Of a stretch of DNA of 64,000 nucleotides, positions 16,170 through 25,100 are shown one piece after another. Positions within the stretch are counted from its first letter, which is position 1. Every line of letters begins with the position of its first letter. Below the pieces are notes generated by a model that did not search any database, was not told the DNA's origin, and saw only the letters and a list, made by a program, of their open reading frames with translations. Both the position numbers and the translations under genes were made by a program. Source of the DNA: Ideonella margarita (lineage in GTDB: Bacteria; Pseudomonadota; Gammaproteobacteria; Burkholderiales; Burkholderiaceae_C); NCBI RefSeq assembly GCF_038066635.1, contig NZ_JBBUTI010000006.1, positions 62,001 through 126,000 of the forward strand, read 5' to 3'.

Positions 16170-16903
16170 GCCGGCGCCCCGGCTGGCCGCACCGGCACGC
16201 TCAGCACATAACCTTCACCACGCACGGTCTTGATCAGACGCGGGTCTTTCGGGTCGTCACCCAGGCGCTGGCGCAGGCGGCTGACCTGCACATCGATGCT
16301 GCGGTCGAGCGGGTCGGCCTCGCGGCCTTGGGTCAGGTCAACCAGCTGGTCGCGGTTGAGCACACGGTGCGGGTGGGCCAGAAAGATGCGCAGCAGCTTG
16401 TACTCGGCACCGCTGAGCGACACCACCTGCCCGCCTTCCAGCGTTTGCAGGTGGCGCTGCACCGTGTCGAGCACCCACGGGCCGAACTGCAGACGCGCCT
16501 GGTCGTCGGGCCGCAGGTTGGGCGGCAGGCTGCGGGTGCGCTTGAGGATGACCTTGATGCGCGCCAGCAGCTCGCGCGGGCTGAAGGGTTTGGGCAGGTA
16601 GTCGTCGGCACCCATCTCCAGACCGAGGATGCGGTCCATCTCGTCGCCACGGGCGGTGAGCATCAGCACGGGGGTGTCATTGCCGCGGGCGCGCAGGTCG
16701 CGGCACAGCGTCAGGCCGTCTTCGCCGGGCAGCATCAGGTCCAGCACGATGAGGTCGCAGCGCTGCGCCTCCAGCGCGCGCTGCATCGCCCGGCCATCGC
16801 CCACGGTGGTGGCACGCAGGCCGTTGCGCTCAAGATACGTGCCCAGCAACTGGCGGATCTCGACGTCGTCGTCAACGATGAGGATGTGGTCTGGCAGGTC
16901 CAT
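16166..16903 (-). CDS. OmpR/PhoB-family response regulator
   Basis: A 245-residue protein with a receiver domain (ILIVDDDVEIRQLL, phosphoacceptor Asp55 in LIVLDLMLPGEDG, Lys in YLPKPFSPREL). The C-terminal winged helix has LSGAEYKLLRIFLAHPHRVLNRDQL and DPLDRSIDVQVSRLRQRLGDD. It is translationally coupled to the kinase. The 181-bp divergent gap toward the Spy-like gene probably holds its binding sites. Confidence 0.94.
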   Translation of the reverse strand: MDLPDHILIVDDDVEIRQLLGTYLERNGLRATTVGDGRAMQRALEAQRCDLIVLDLMLPGEDGLTLCRDLRARGNDTPVLMLTARGDEMDRILGLEMGADDYLPKPFSPRELLARIKVILKRTRSLPPNLRPDDQARLQFGPWVLDTVQRHLQTLEGGQVVSLSGAEYKLLRIFLAHPHRVLNRDQLVDLTQGREADPLDRSIDVQVSRLRQRLGDDPKDPRLIKTVRGEGYVLSVPVRPAGAPA

Positions 16904-16999
16904 GGCGCGATTGCATCCGTTCCGGCGCCCGGTGTGGGCCGTGTTTCGTAACGCAGTATGTCAACACCGGCCGCAGATACGCAGTGATGCAAAAAGGCG

Positions 17000-17048
17000 G
17001 GTTCATGACATGCGCGGTTTACACGGGAGGTTTTGAATACGGTTCATG
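17000..17048. promoter_or_regulatory. Direct repeat GGTTCATG in the regulator/Spy divergent gap
   Basis: GGTTCATG occurs at 17000-17007 and 17041-17048, 41 bp apart (about four helical turns), upstream of the Spy-like gene. These are candidate response-regulator half-sites. The sequence alone does not prove it. Confidence 0.3.
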
Positions 17049-17084
17049 TTGATCACTCCCTCACCGTTCTCGAAAGGAACCTCC

Positions 17085-17654
17085 ATGAACCGCATGCAGA
17101 AGATCGCCGTTGCCGCCGCCGCCACCCTGTCCCTGCTGGGTGCCGGCGCGGTGCTGGCCCAGACGACGAACGGCCACGGCCCGTTTGGCCACCACGGCCA
17201 GCGCGACGGGGCCGAGATGGCCGCCCAGGCCCAGAAGCGCCTGACCGAAGCCAAGGCGCAGCTGAAGATCACCCCGGCCCAGGAAGCCGCCTGGGGCGCC
17301 TTCGCCGCACAGGTGAACAAGCAGGTGGCCGCCCGCCCGGCGCCGCCCACCCCGGAAGAGCACGCCAAGATGGCCAGCGCCCCCGCGCCTGAACGCATGG
17401 CACAGCACCTGGCCCGCATGAAGCAGCAACTGGCCGGCATGGAAGCCACGCAGTCGGCGCTGCAATCGTTGTATGGCGTGCTGACGCCGGAGCAACGCGC
17501 CACCGCCGACCAGCAATTCCAGCGCCTGATGGCCCGCGGCCCGGAAGGTGGCGGCCATGGCGGCCGTCATGACCACGGCGGCGAACACCGTGGCGGCCCG
17601 CGTGACGGCAGCACCGCCCCTGGAGCACCAGCGGCACCGGCAGCCAAGAGCTGA
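17085..17654 (+). CDS. Spy/CpxP-like periplasmic LTXXQ-motif protein
   Basis: A 189-residue exported protein, with the start at 17085 after AAAGGAA. The signal peptide ends near GAVLAQ. Two LTXXQ-like motifs, LKITPAQEAAW and LTPEQRATADQ, mark the Spy/CpxP/CnrX-type helical fold. The C-terminal tail is rich in His and Gly (GGHGGRHDHGGEHRGG), which may bind metal. It is transcribed divergently from an OmpR-type two-component system, as with many Spy/CpxP regulators and chaperones, and is probably its target. Confidence 0.88.
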   Translation: MNRMQKIAVAAAATLSLLGAGAVLAQTTNGHGPFGHHGQRDGAEMAAQAQKRLTEAKAQLKITPAQEAAWGAFAAQVNKQVAARPAPPTPEEHAKMASAPAPERMAQHLARMKQQLAGMEATQSALQSLYGVLTPEQRATADQQFQRLMARGPEGGGHGGRHDHGGEHRGGPRDGSTAPGAPAAPAAKS

Positions 17655-17661
17655 CGCTGCA

Positions 17662-17719
17662 GGCCTGCCAGCCGGGGGCACCGGGCTGGCAGGCCCCATA
17701 CTGGCGACTCTGGTTTTTT
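17662..17719 (+). terminator. Strong hairpin after the Spy-like gene
   Basis: A 12-bp perfect stem (GGCCTGCCAGCC / GGCTGGCAGGCC, 10-nt loop) at 17662-17695 begins 8 bp after the stop. A T6 run follows only at 17714-17719, so the hairpin may act as an mRNA 3' stabiliser as well as, or instead of, a classical terminator. Confidence 0.55.
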
Positions 17720-17735
17720 GACCCGGTCGCCCGTC

Positions 17736-19142
17736 ATGTCGTCTGCCGTCCCGCCTTTTTCGACGTCCACGACGTCCTCTTCAGCTGCATCGCCCGCCAC
17801 GCCCACCCGGGGCCGCGCGCGCCACGCCCTGCCGGCGGACGACCCGCTGCGCGAGGAACTGCACAACGAGATCCACGCGCGCCCCTCGGCCCGCATCCGC
17901 CTGCCCGCGCTGGTGGTCTACGTGGCCGTGCTGAACCAGGGCGTGAGCCGCGAAGACGAATGCGCGCACCTGCAGCGCCTGCCTGACAAGGCCGGCCTGA
18001 CCGTCGCAGACCTGCAACACAACTTCCTGCGCCTGCGCCTGGACGGTGCCACCCTGAAATGGGAGCGCCACAGCGAGTTCACCCGCTACTCGCTGGTGCA
18101 GCCGCTGCCCGCCCACGCCGGGCTGGACGCCACGCAGCCCGAACTGCTCAGCCATGTGCAGCTGCCCGACGACTGGCTCGCCAGCATCCCGGGTCAAACC
18201 GTGGCCGCCATCAAGCTGGTGATGCTTGAACACCCGATCGACGACCCGCACGCCGCGCTGGCCCTGGGCCAGCAGTGGCTGGGCGGGCGCACCGTGGTCG
18301 CATCGTTGCTGGGCCACGGCCACTCGCTGGCGGTGACCAACTTCCGCCTGAGCGCCAGCGGCTTCGAGCGTTTCCTGGTGATCGCCCCGCCGGGGACGGG
18401 CGAGACCCGCGCCGGCCGCATCTCGCAGCGCCTGCTGGAGATGGAAACCTACCGGCTGATGGCCTTGCGCGGCCTGCCCGTGGCCAAGGCGCTGGGGCCG
18501 GTGCTGGCGGATGCCGAACGGGGTTTGTCAGACATCACGGCAAAGCTGGAGAGCCGCAGCGTGTCTGAGCAAGACCTGCTGGACACGCTGATTCACCAGG
18601 CTGCGCGGGTGGAGCGGGCCACGGCCGAACACGGCTACCGCTTCGCCGCCACGCAGGCCTATGACGCGCTGGTGCGCCAGCGCATCACCGAGCTGCGCGA
18701 GCAGCCGATTCCCGGCACGCAAACCCTGGGCGAATTCCTGCTGCGCCGCATTTCACCGGCCATGGCGACGGCAGCAGCCACGGCCAACCGGCTGGCGGCG
18801 CTGTCGCAGCGCATCGAGCGCGCCAGTGCCTTGCTGCGCACGCGCGTCGACATCGCCACCGAAACCCAGAACCAGCAACTGCTGGCCAAGCTCACCCACG
18901 GACAGGAACTGCAGCTCAGCCTGCAGACCACCGTGGAGGGCTTGTCGATCGCGGCCATCTCGTATTACGTGATCAGCCTGCTGCTGTACGGCGGCAAGGC
19001 GCTCAAGGCCATGGGCCTGCCGGTGAACCCGGAAATGGCCGCGGGCGCGCTGATTCCGGTGGTGCTGTGGGGCGTGTGGCAAGCCACCCGGCGGGTGCAT
19101 GCCCGGCTGCACGGCAGCCACGCCCAACAGCCAACGGCCTGA
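17736..19142 (+). CDS. DUF3422 family membrane-anchored protein
   Basis: A 468-residue protein with the family start LREELHNEIHARPSARI and VYVAVLN. A long mixed domain follows. The C-terminal pair of helices (SIAAISYYVISLLLYGGKAL and MAAGALIPVVLWGVW) ends in an HARLHGSH tail. DUF3422 proteins are common in alpha- and betaproteobacteria and have no assigned function. The TauE/SafE gene starts 6 bp later, so they probably share a transcript. I chose the ATG at 17736; a TTG 18 bp upstream is also in frame. Confidence 0.88.
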   Translation: MSSAVPPFSTSTTSSSAASPATPTRGRARHALPADDPLREELHNEIHARPSARIRLPALVVYVAVLNQGVSREDECAHLQRLPDKAGLTVADLQHNFLRLRLDGATLKWERHSEFTRYSLVQPLPAHAGLDATQPELLSHVQLPDDWLASIPGQTVAAIKLVMLEHPIDDPHAALALGQQWLGGRTVVASLLGHGHSLAVTNFRLSASGFERFLVIAPPGTGETRAGRISQRLLEMETYRLMALRGLPVAKALGPVLADAERGLSDITAKLESRSVSEQDLLDTLIHQAARVERATAEHGYRFAATQAYDALVRQRITELREQPIPGTQTLGEFLLRRISPAMATAAATANRLAALSQRIERASALLRTRVDIATETQNQQLLAKLTHGQELQLSLQTTVEGLSIAAISYYVISLLLYGGKALKAMGLPVNPEMAAGALIPVVLWGVWQATRRVHARLHGSHAQQPTA

Positions 19143-19148
19143 GGCGAC

Positions 19149-19958
19149 ATGGACCTGCTGCTGGAAGCCGGTGTGCTTGGCCTGCTGGTGGGCAGCGTGA
19201 TGGCGCTCACCGGGGCCGGGGGTGGCGTGCTGGCCGCGCCGCTGCTGATGCTGGTGCTGCACCTGAGCCCCTCTGAGGCCACGCCCATCGCGCTGGTGGC
19301 CGTGGGCGCTGCGGCCTGGCTGGGCGCGTGGCTGGGCTGGCGCGAGCGCGTGCTGCGTTACCGGGCCGCTGCCCTGATCGGCGGCATTGCGGCGGTGACC
19401 GCGCCACTGGGCGTGTGGCTCTCGCACCAGGTACCCGGCCAGTGGCTGAAGGCCGCGCTGGTGGCGGTGCTGGGTTGGACCTGCTTGCGCATGGCCCGCA
19501 TGGCCTGGCAGCGCACGCCGCCTGACACCCGCGAGCTGGCGTACCGCCCCTGTCAGTTCAACCCGGAAAAGGGCCAGCTCCACTGGACCGCGCCCTGCGC
19601 CCGCGCATTGGCTGGAACGGGTGCGAGTGCCGGCTTGCTGTCGGGCCTGCTGGGTGTGGGCGGCGGCTTCATCATCGTGCCCGCGCTGTCGCGCCACAGC
19701 ACGCTGGACGTGCGCCACATCACCGCCACCTCGCTGGCCGTCACGGCCGTGGCCACGCTCAGCGGCTGGCTGAGTGCACTGCATTTCGGCAGCGTGAATG
19801 TGCCGGTGGCGCTGTGTTTTGGTGGCGCGGCCATGGCGGCCATGCTTCTGGGCCAGCGCTTTGCGGCCCAGCTGCCGGCACGCTGGGTGCAAACCGGCCT
19901 GGCCGTGCTGGCGGGTGGCCTGGGTGTGCGCCTGCTGGTCAACCTGCTGATGCCTTGA
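19149..19958 (+). CDS. TauE/SafE family sulfite exporter-like permease
   Basis: A 269-residue integral membrane protein with two pseudo-repeats: GSVMALTGAGGGVLAAPLLM and GLLSGLLGVGGGFIIVPAL. The GxGGG motifs at the start of each half are the TauE/SafE signature. Members export sulfite, sulfoacetate or other small organic anions. It sits between DUF3422 and a SLAC1/TDT-family channel, another family with sulfite-export members. The specific substrate is not visible in the sequence. Confidence 0.88.
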   Translation: MDLLLEAGVLGLLVGSVMALTGAGGGVLAAPLLMLVLHLSPSEATPIALVAVGAAAWLGAWLGWRERVLRYRAAALIGGIAAVTAPLGVWLSHQVPGQWLKAALVAVLGWTCLRMARMAWQRTPPDTRELAYRPCQFNPEKGQLHWTAPCARALAGTGASAGLLSGLLGVGGGFIIVPALSRHSTLDVRHITATSLAVTAVATLSGWLSALHFGSVNVPVALCFGGAAMAAMLLGQRFAAQLPARWVQTGLAVLAGGLGVRLLVNLLMP

Positions 19959-19985
19959 TTTCCCTCTACTGACCGAATTGCTCCG

Positions 19986-20987
19986 ATGGCGGCCCACCCC
20001 ACTCCCCTGAAATTCCTCGTGCCCGGCTGGTATGCCGTTCCGATGGGCCTGTGCGGCCTGGCGCTGGCCTGGCACCGCGCAGCACCCCTGATGGGCGAGA
20101 TGGCCGACGCCGTGGCACTGGTGGCCGGTGCCGTGGCGGCACTGGTGTTCGGCCTGCTGCTGGTGGCCACCGTGCTGCGCTGGCAACGCCACCCCGAGGC
20201 CTGGGCCGAAGACCGCGCGCACCCGGTGCGACACAGCTTCATCGCCACGCTGCCGATTGCAGCGGCCCTGCTGGCCACGGTCGGCATTTCGCTGTTCGGC
20301 CCGCACCCGCCGCTGGAGGCCCTGTGGTGGGCCGGCTCGCTCGGGCTGCTGCTGGTCACGCGCTGGGTCTTGACGCGCTGGTGGCTGGGCAACCGCGTGG
20401 GCGGGCTGCAGTGGCTCGGCATCACGCCCGCGCTGTTCATTCCGGTGGTGGGCAATGTGCTGGTGCCGCTGGCCGGTGTGCCGCTGGGGCACCCGAACTG
20501 GTCAGCGGCGCAGTTCGGCGTGGGCCTGCTGTTCTGGCCGGTCATCACCGTGCTGTTGATGGTGCGCATCGGCACGCAGGGCATGCTGCCCGAGCGCCTG
20601 CTGCCCACGATGTTCATCCTGATTGCGCCGCCCACGGTGGCCGGGCTGTCGGCCCTGCAGCTGGGCGCGCCCGAGGTGGTGGGCTGGGTCGCCTGGGGCA
20701 TGGCCGCGTTCAGCTTCGTGTGGGTGGGCGCGCTGGCCAACCGCATCAAGGCGCTGGCGTTCTCGATGACGCACTGGGCGCTGAGCTTTCCGGTGGCCGC
20801 CTTTGCCGCCCTGACGCTGCGCCTGGCCACGCCCGGCAGCCCGATGGCCGTGCTGGGGCCGCTGCTGCTGGCCTTGAGCTCGCTCATCATCCTGGGCCTG
20901 GCGGCCGGCACCCTGCGCGGCCTGCGTGAAGGCACGCTGCTGGCGCCTGAGCCGGTAGCCACCATCGTCCCTGCCAGCACGCCGTGA
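19986..20987 (+). CDS. SLAC1/TDT (tellurite-resistance/dicarboxylate transporter) family channel
   Basis: A 333-residue protein with about ten membrane helices. It starts FLVPGWYAVPMGLCGLALAW and contains the repeated helical hairpins of the TehA/SLAC1 fold, including ALFIPVVGNVLVPLAG. Relatives conduct anions, resist tellurite, or, like yeast Ssu1, export sulfite. The previous gene is a TauE/SafE permease. The stop overlaps the next gene by GTGA. Confidence 0.82.
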   Translation: MAAHPTPLKFLVPGWYAVPMGLCGLALAWHRAAPLMGEMADAVALVAGAVAALVFGLLLVATVLRWQRHPEAWAEDRAHPVRHSFIATLPIAAALLATVGISLFGPHPPLEALWWAGSLGLLLVTRWVLTRWWLGNRVGGLQWLGITPALFIPVVGNVLVPLAGVPLGHPNWSAAQFGVGLLFWPVITVLLMVRIGTQGMLPERLLPTMFILIAPPTVAGLSALQLGAPEVVGWVAWGMAAFSFVWVGALANRIKALAFSMTHWALSFPVAAFAALTLRLATPGSPMAVLGPLLLALSSLIILGLAAGTLRGLREGTLLAPEPVATIVPASTP

Positions 20988-21412
20988 CGGCGGCGATGGC
21001 AAACTCCCGCGCCATGTCTTCGAGCTCTGCCCCCGTGCCCTCCAACGCCTTGACCGTGGCCTGCCTGTGCGCGGGCTGGTGCAACACCTGCGGCAGCTAC
21101 CGGCCCTTGATGGCCCAGCTGGCCATGCAGTACCCGGACGTGCGGTTTTTCTGGGTCGACATCGAGGACCATGCCGATGCGCTGGAAGACGATGGCGGTG
21201 ATGCACCTGACATCGACAACTTCCCCACGCTGCTGGTGATGCAGGGGGACAAGGTCGGCTTCTTCGGCACCGTGCTGCCGCACCTGGGCGTGCTGGAGCG
21301 CATGGTGACGCAGGGCGTGCAGGGCCGGCTGCCGGCCCTCAATGACCCGGCCACCACCGGCCTGGCGCAGCGCGTGCTGCGGCTGGCTGAATCAGGCCAC
21401 GTGCCGGTTTGA
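20984..21412 (+). CDS. Thioredoxin-like protein
   Basis: About 142 residues with one thioredoxin fold: VACLCAGWCNTCGSYRPLMAQL (WCxxC), FFWVDIEDHADAL, and the cis-Pro loop IDNFPTLLVMQGDKVGFFG. The fold begins after a short Ser-rich N-terminus with no clear signal peptide, so it is probably cytoplasmic. The GTG at 20984 overlaps the preceding stop; in-frame ATGs at 20996 and 21014 are alternatives. Its end overlaps the convergent GGDEF-EAL gene by 21 bp. Confidence 0.8.
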   Translation: MTAAMANSRAMSSSSAPVPSNALTVACLCAGWCNTCGSYRPLMAQLAMQYPDVRFFWVDIEDHADALEDDGGDAPDIDNFPTLLVMQGDKVGFFGTVLPHLGVLERMVTQGVQGRLPALNDPATTGLAQRVLRLAESGHVPV

Positions 21413-23809
21413 CACGACCGCGGGCACGCGCTCCGGCCAGCGAGACGCCGCCCAGGCCTGCAGCTCGGAGCCCGGCATGGGCTTGCCGATGTGCCAGCCC
21501 TGGCCTTCATCGCAGCCCAGCTCGCGCAGTTGCTCCAGGATGACGGCGTTCTCCACGCCCTCGGCCACCACGCTGAGGTGCCGGTCATGGGCCATGCGGA
21601 TCAAGGAGCCCACCATCGACGCCTTGTCGGCGTCCTTGTCCATGGTGCGCACGAACAGCATGTCGATCTTCAGCTCATCCACCGGCAGGTCGATCAGCTG
21701 CGCCAGCGAGGTGTAGCCCGCGCCGAAGTCGTCGATCGACAGCTTGAAGCCGTGGGCCTTGAGCGCATGCAGGGTTTGCAGCGCACGAACGGGGTCGAGC
21801 GCAATCGCGCTCTCGGTGATTTCCAGGCACAGCGCCCGTGGCGGCGCGCCGTGGTGGTCCAGCCGCGCCACCAGCCGGGCCAGCAGATCGGCCTTCATCA
21901 GGTCATGGGCCGACAGGTTGACCGACAGGCGCAACTCGAAGCCGTTGGCCGCATGCACCGACCACAGCCGCGCCGCTTCATCGACCACCCAGAGCGTCAG
22001 CTCGTGGATGAAGCCGGTCTCTTCGGCGAAGGGAATGAACTGCACCGGCGGCACCAGGCCGCGCACCGGGTGCTGCCAGCGCACCAGCGCTTCGGCGCCC
22101 ACCAGGTTGGCATCCACCAGACCGAGCTTGGGCTGCAGGTACAAGCGCAGCTCCTGCAGGCGCAGAGCCTGTCGCAACTCGCCCAGCAGCGACAGCGTCT
22201 GCGCACTGCCCGCATCGATGGACGGCTGGTAGACCAGCATGCCGGCCATGCGTCGCTTGGCTTCAGACATGGCCAGCAGCGCGTGGGCGAGCAGGGCTTC
22301 GGCGCTGTCGCCATGCGCCGGCCCCACCGCCAGGCCGATGCCGGCGGAAAGATCGACCACGCTGTCTTCCAGCGCCACCGGGTGTTCAAACACCTGCTGC
22401 AACTGCGTGGCCACCTCGCAGGCGCGGTCCTCGCCGGCACCGGGCAGGAGCAACGCAAATTCATCGCCGCCCAGGCGGGCCACGCACTCATCACCACCCA
22501 ACGGCAGCTCCGGCAGACGGCGGGCCAGCGCTTGCAGGCGCTCGGCCGCGCAGCGCAGCACGCGGTCGCCCTGCTGGCGGCCCAGCAACTGGTTGACCTT
22601 TTCCAGGCGGTCGAGGTTGAGCACCAGCACGGCCACCTGGGCGTGCTGCGCCATGGCGTCGCGCAGCAGCGCCTCAAACCGCACGCGGTTGGGCAGGCCG
22701 GTGAGCTTGTCCCAGAAGGCCAGTTGCCGGATCTGCGCCGTTGCATCGGCCAGGTTGCCACGGGCGCCGTCAAACGCCACGGCCAGCTCGCCCAGCTCGT
22801 CGCTGCGGCGCAGCGCATCGGGGCTGACCGGGGTGTCGAAGTCGCCATCGCCCAGGCGGCGGCTGGCGGCCACCAGCACCTGCACCGGCCGGGTCAGGTG
22901 GCGCGCCATGAACAGGCTGCCCAAGGTGAACACAACCACGCCGATCAGCGTGATCAAACCGAGGAAAGCCTGCAGGCGGCGGTACGGCGCCACGGCTTGA
23001 TCGATGGAGCGGTACAGCACGGCACGCAGCTCGCCATTGGCCTCACTGGCCAGCACCACGGTGCGGGCCAGCACCGGCTCACCCACACGGCCTTCGGCAT
23101 CCAGCACGGCCTCGGCGCGACCGGGCGGCAGGGTCATGAGCACCGGCGCGTTCGCGGCCGACATGGAGGTGAGCACCATCGTCGGGCCGGCGTTCGGCCG
23201 GCTGGTCACCAACGCTAGCTGGGCGCCCGACAAGGCCTCGACGCCGTCCACCAGTTCCTGGTCCAGCGGGAAGCCCATCACCACCACGTCATTGAACTGC
23301 GGCGGCTTGAGCGGCGAGACAACGAACTGGAACGGCCGCCCTTCCACCAGCGTCAGCACGGCGGTGGGCAGTTGCCCGTCCGCGCCGCGCCGCAGCGTGT
23401 CCTTCAGGGCCAGCACGGCCTGCTGGCTGGAGTGGCCGGACGCCACGACGTTCAGCGCTGGGTCGAGCAGGGCGGCGAAATTGGCACCGATGCGCCGGGC
23501 CTGGTTGTCGAGGGCGTCGCCCACCGTGGCGGCGTCACCGCCCTTCACGGCATCGAGAAAACCGAAGTCGCGCGAGAGCAGCATCAGGCCATCGGACAAG
23601 ACCTTGGTGTTCTGCAAGAGCAGACGCCGCAAGATGCGCTCGCCCAGCACCATCTGCTCATCGAGTTGCGAGCGGGCATTGGCGTCGATGCTGCGGCCGA
23701 TGGCCATGAAGCCGATGGCCTGCACCACCAGCAGCAGCACCAGGAACAGCCCGACGATGCGCCGCCCGAGGCTGCGCGTGAAGGGCCGCATCCAGCTCGC
23801 GGCGTTCAT
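21392..23809 (-). CDS. Membrane GGDEF-EAL protein (cyclic-di-GMP synthase/phosphodiesterase)
   Basis: An 805-residue protein: TM1 (IVGLFLVLLLVVQAIGFMAI), a periplasmic sensor region of about 230 residues, TM2 (FLGLITLIGVVVFTLGSLFM), HAMP, then GGDEF with an intact RLGGDEFALLLPG at about 447-451. The EAL domain has AEALVRWQHP at about 572 and IDDFGAGYTSL. Both active-site motifs are intact, so it could make and break c-di-GMP. Its start overlaps the stop of the cupredoxin gene by ATGA, so the two are translated together. This suggests that a periplasmic copper or redox signal is passed to the sensor domain. Confidence 0.93.
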   Translation of the reverse strand: MNAASWMRPFTRSLGRRIVGLFLVLLLVVQAIGFMAIGRSIDANARSQLDEQMVLGERILRRLLLQNTKVLSDGLMLLSRDFGFLDAVKGGDAATVGDALDNQARRIGANFAALLDPALNVVASGHSSQQAVLALKDTLRRGADGQLPTAVLTLVEGRPFQFVVSPLKPPQFNDVVVMGFPLDQELVDGVEALSGAQLALVTSRPNAGPTMVLTSMSAANAPVLMTLPPGRAEAVLDAEGRVGEPVLARTVVLASEANGELRAVLYRSIDQAVAPYRRLQAFLGLITLIGVVVFTLGSLFMARHLTRPVQVLVAASRRLGDGDFDTPVSPDALRRSDELGELAVAFDGARGNLADATAQIRQLAFWDKLTGLPNRVRFEALLRDAMAQHAQVAVLVLNLDRLEKVNQLLGRQQGDRVLRCAAERLQALARRLPELPLGGDECVARLGGDEFALLLPGAGEDRACEVATQLQQVFEHPVALEDSVVDLSAGIGLAVGPAHGDSAEALLAHALLAMSEAKRRMAGMLVYQPSIDAGSAQTLSLLGELRQALRLQELRLYLQPKLGLVDANLVGAEALVRWQHPVRGLVPPVQFIPFAEETGFIHELTLWVVDEAARLWSVHAANGFELRLSVNLSAHDLMKADLLARLVARLDHHGAPPRALCLEITESAIALDPVRALQTLHALKAHGFKLSIDDFGAGYTSLAQLIDLPVDELKIDMLFVRTMDKDADKASMVGSLIRMAHDRHLSVVAEGVENAVILEQLRELGCDEGQGWHIGKPMPGSELQAWAASRWPERVPAVVSNRHVA

Positions 23810-24486
23810 CGCACCCCCAACTTCACGGCCACGGTCTGGCCGGCAGCGCCAACAATAACGGCCTGCTCGATGCCCGGTGAGCCAGGTGGCAGACCCGCGT
23901 GCCAGGTGCGCAGGATGTAGCTGCCGGCCGGCACGTCGGCCAGGTCCAGGTGGCCGTTGGCGGCCGACTTGCCGTACCAGGGCGTGTCGGTGATGACAAC
24001 CCAGCCGACCATCTGGTCATGGATGTTGCAGCCCAGCACGACCACCCCGGCCTTGTCGAACGAGACCGGCTTTTCCGGCTTGCCAACATACAGCTTGAGT
24101 TCAAACTTGCGGGCGTCGGAGAACGAGTAGACGTGGTGCCGCACCGAATCGCGGTTCGGAAACTGCACCTTGGTGCCCACGGTCACCACGGTGACCAGCG
24201 GCAGGAAGGCGCGGTTCTCCTGCGCAATGTCGATGCCCTCCAGCGGCTTGACGACTGGCCGGGCACCTTGCGGCTCCAGCATCAGCACGGCGTCAGCCAG
24301 GGGCTGGCCTTGCGCGCCACTGACCTGCAGTTTCACCAGGGCGGCCTGGGCAGGCGCCTGCCCCAGCAGGGCGGCCAACAACCCGGCACGCAGCACGACG
24401 CCGACCATGCCTGCCAGCGCCGGCGCAGGCTGGCGCTCGCCGGAAACGGGCGCACGGCGACGATAGAAGTTGGACAAACGGCTCAT
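23806..24486 (-). CDS. Exported cupredoxin-like protein (often annotated methylamine utilization protein)
   Basis: A 226-residue protein with a signal or anchor near residues 27-48. A Greek-key domain carries type-1 copper ligands: His in VRHHVYSF (117/118) and the C-x2-H-x2-M loop LGCNIHDQM (Cys153, His156, Met159). A C-terminal carboxypeptidase-regulatory-like beta domain (GHLDLADVPAGSYILRTWH) follows. The set is complete for a blue-copper site. No mau genes are present, so the usual product name says little. It is coupled by ATGA overlap to the GGDEF-EAL gene. Confidence 0.85.
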   Translation of the reverse strand: MSRLSNFYRRRAPVSGERQPAPALAGMVGVVLRAGLLAALLGQAPAQAALVKLQVSGAQGQPLADAVLMLEPQGARPVVKPLEGIDIAQENRAFLPLVTVVTVGTKVQFPNRDSVRHHVYSFSDARKFELKLYVGKPEKPVSFDKAGVVVLGCNIHDQMVGWVVITDTPWYGKSAANGHLDLADVPAGSYILRTWHAGLPPGSPGIEQAVIVGAAGQTVAVKLGVR

Positions 24487-24620
24487 GACGACAAGGGCGG
24501 AGGCTGGGTTCGAGGACAGACGCCACCTGACAGTGCGGCGAGTGGCGGTGAAGGGCTCTCACGGGTTTTCGGCAGCGCGACGCGATTCTTGACTGCCCCC
24601 CGACGCCTTATGCGCCAAGG

Positions 24621-24674
24621 GGATAAGGATCGGAGATTTGATTCGTTGGCGATGGCGCCCGCTGGTCTGAAGAT
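24621..24674 (+). promoter_or_regulatory. Sulfur-island promoter element, copy 1
   Basis: GGATAAGG-N13-TTCGTT (24621-24647), then 21 nt, then GAAGAT (24669-24674) as a candidate -10. The ATG at 24705 lies 30 nt downstream of the hexamer. A further reverse-oriented CTTATGCG is at 24607-24614. The same architecture precedes four other sulfur genes in the window. Confidence 0.6.
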
Positions 24675-24704
24675 GCAAGCACACCAGCCTTCCGGACCAT
24701 CGCC

Positions 24705-25100
24705 ATGCAGGTCGCCTTCCAAGTTTCCAACGCCGTTCCGTCGCTCTCGGCCACTCTGCTGGCCCGCCGCGCCCTGGTGGCCGGTTTCAGCCGGGCCGAG
24801 CTGCGCAGCGACATGGCCGCCGGTGACGCGAGAGGGCTGATGCGCCTGGTCGGGCAATTGCGGGTGGCCGGCTGTCAGGTGCAGCCGCAGCAACTGCGTG
24901 AACGCCTGCTGGCCCATGACAGCGCCGAGCTGCTGGACCGCTTCAACCAGCCCGTGCTGGTGCGCCTGCAGCCGGCTGCTGCCGAGCGTTCGGCGGCAGC
25001 CGGCAGCCGCCCCTCTGCCGCCGCCACCCGCTCAACCGAAGCTCGCCGCGAAGGCGTGGCCCGTGCCCATCACCCCCTGGAGCTGACATGCGCCTGCTGA
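24705..25100 (+). CDS. Small protein of unknown function, sulfur-island leader gene
   Basis: A 131-residue protein that I do not recognise. The N-terminal half is folded-looking (ALVAGFSRAELRSDMAAG, LRVAGCQVQPQQLRERLLAHD). The C-terminal third is rich in Ala, Arg and Ser and probably disordered. There is no signal peptide or membrane helix. It overlaps the next gene, an RBBP9-type hydrolase, by 13 bp. Its promoter carries the same element as the sulfate and sulfonate operons, so it is probably expressed under sulfur limitation. No function is assigned. Confidence 0.65.
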   Translation: MQVAFQVSNAVPSLSATLLARRALVAGFSRAELRSDMAAGDARGLMRLVGQLRVAGCQVQPQQLRERLLAHDSAELLDRFNQPVLVRLQPAAAERSAAAGSRPSAAATRSTEARREGVARAHHPLELTCAC

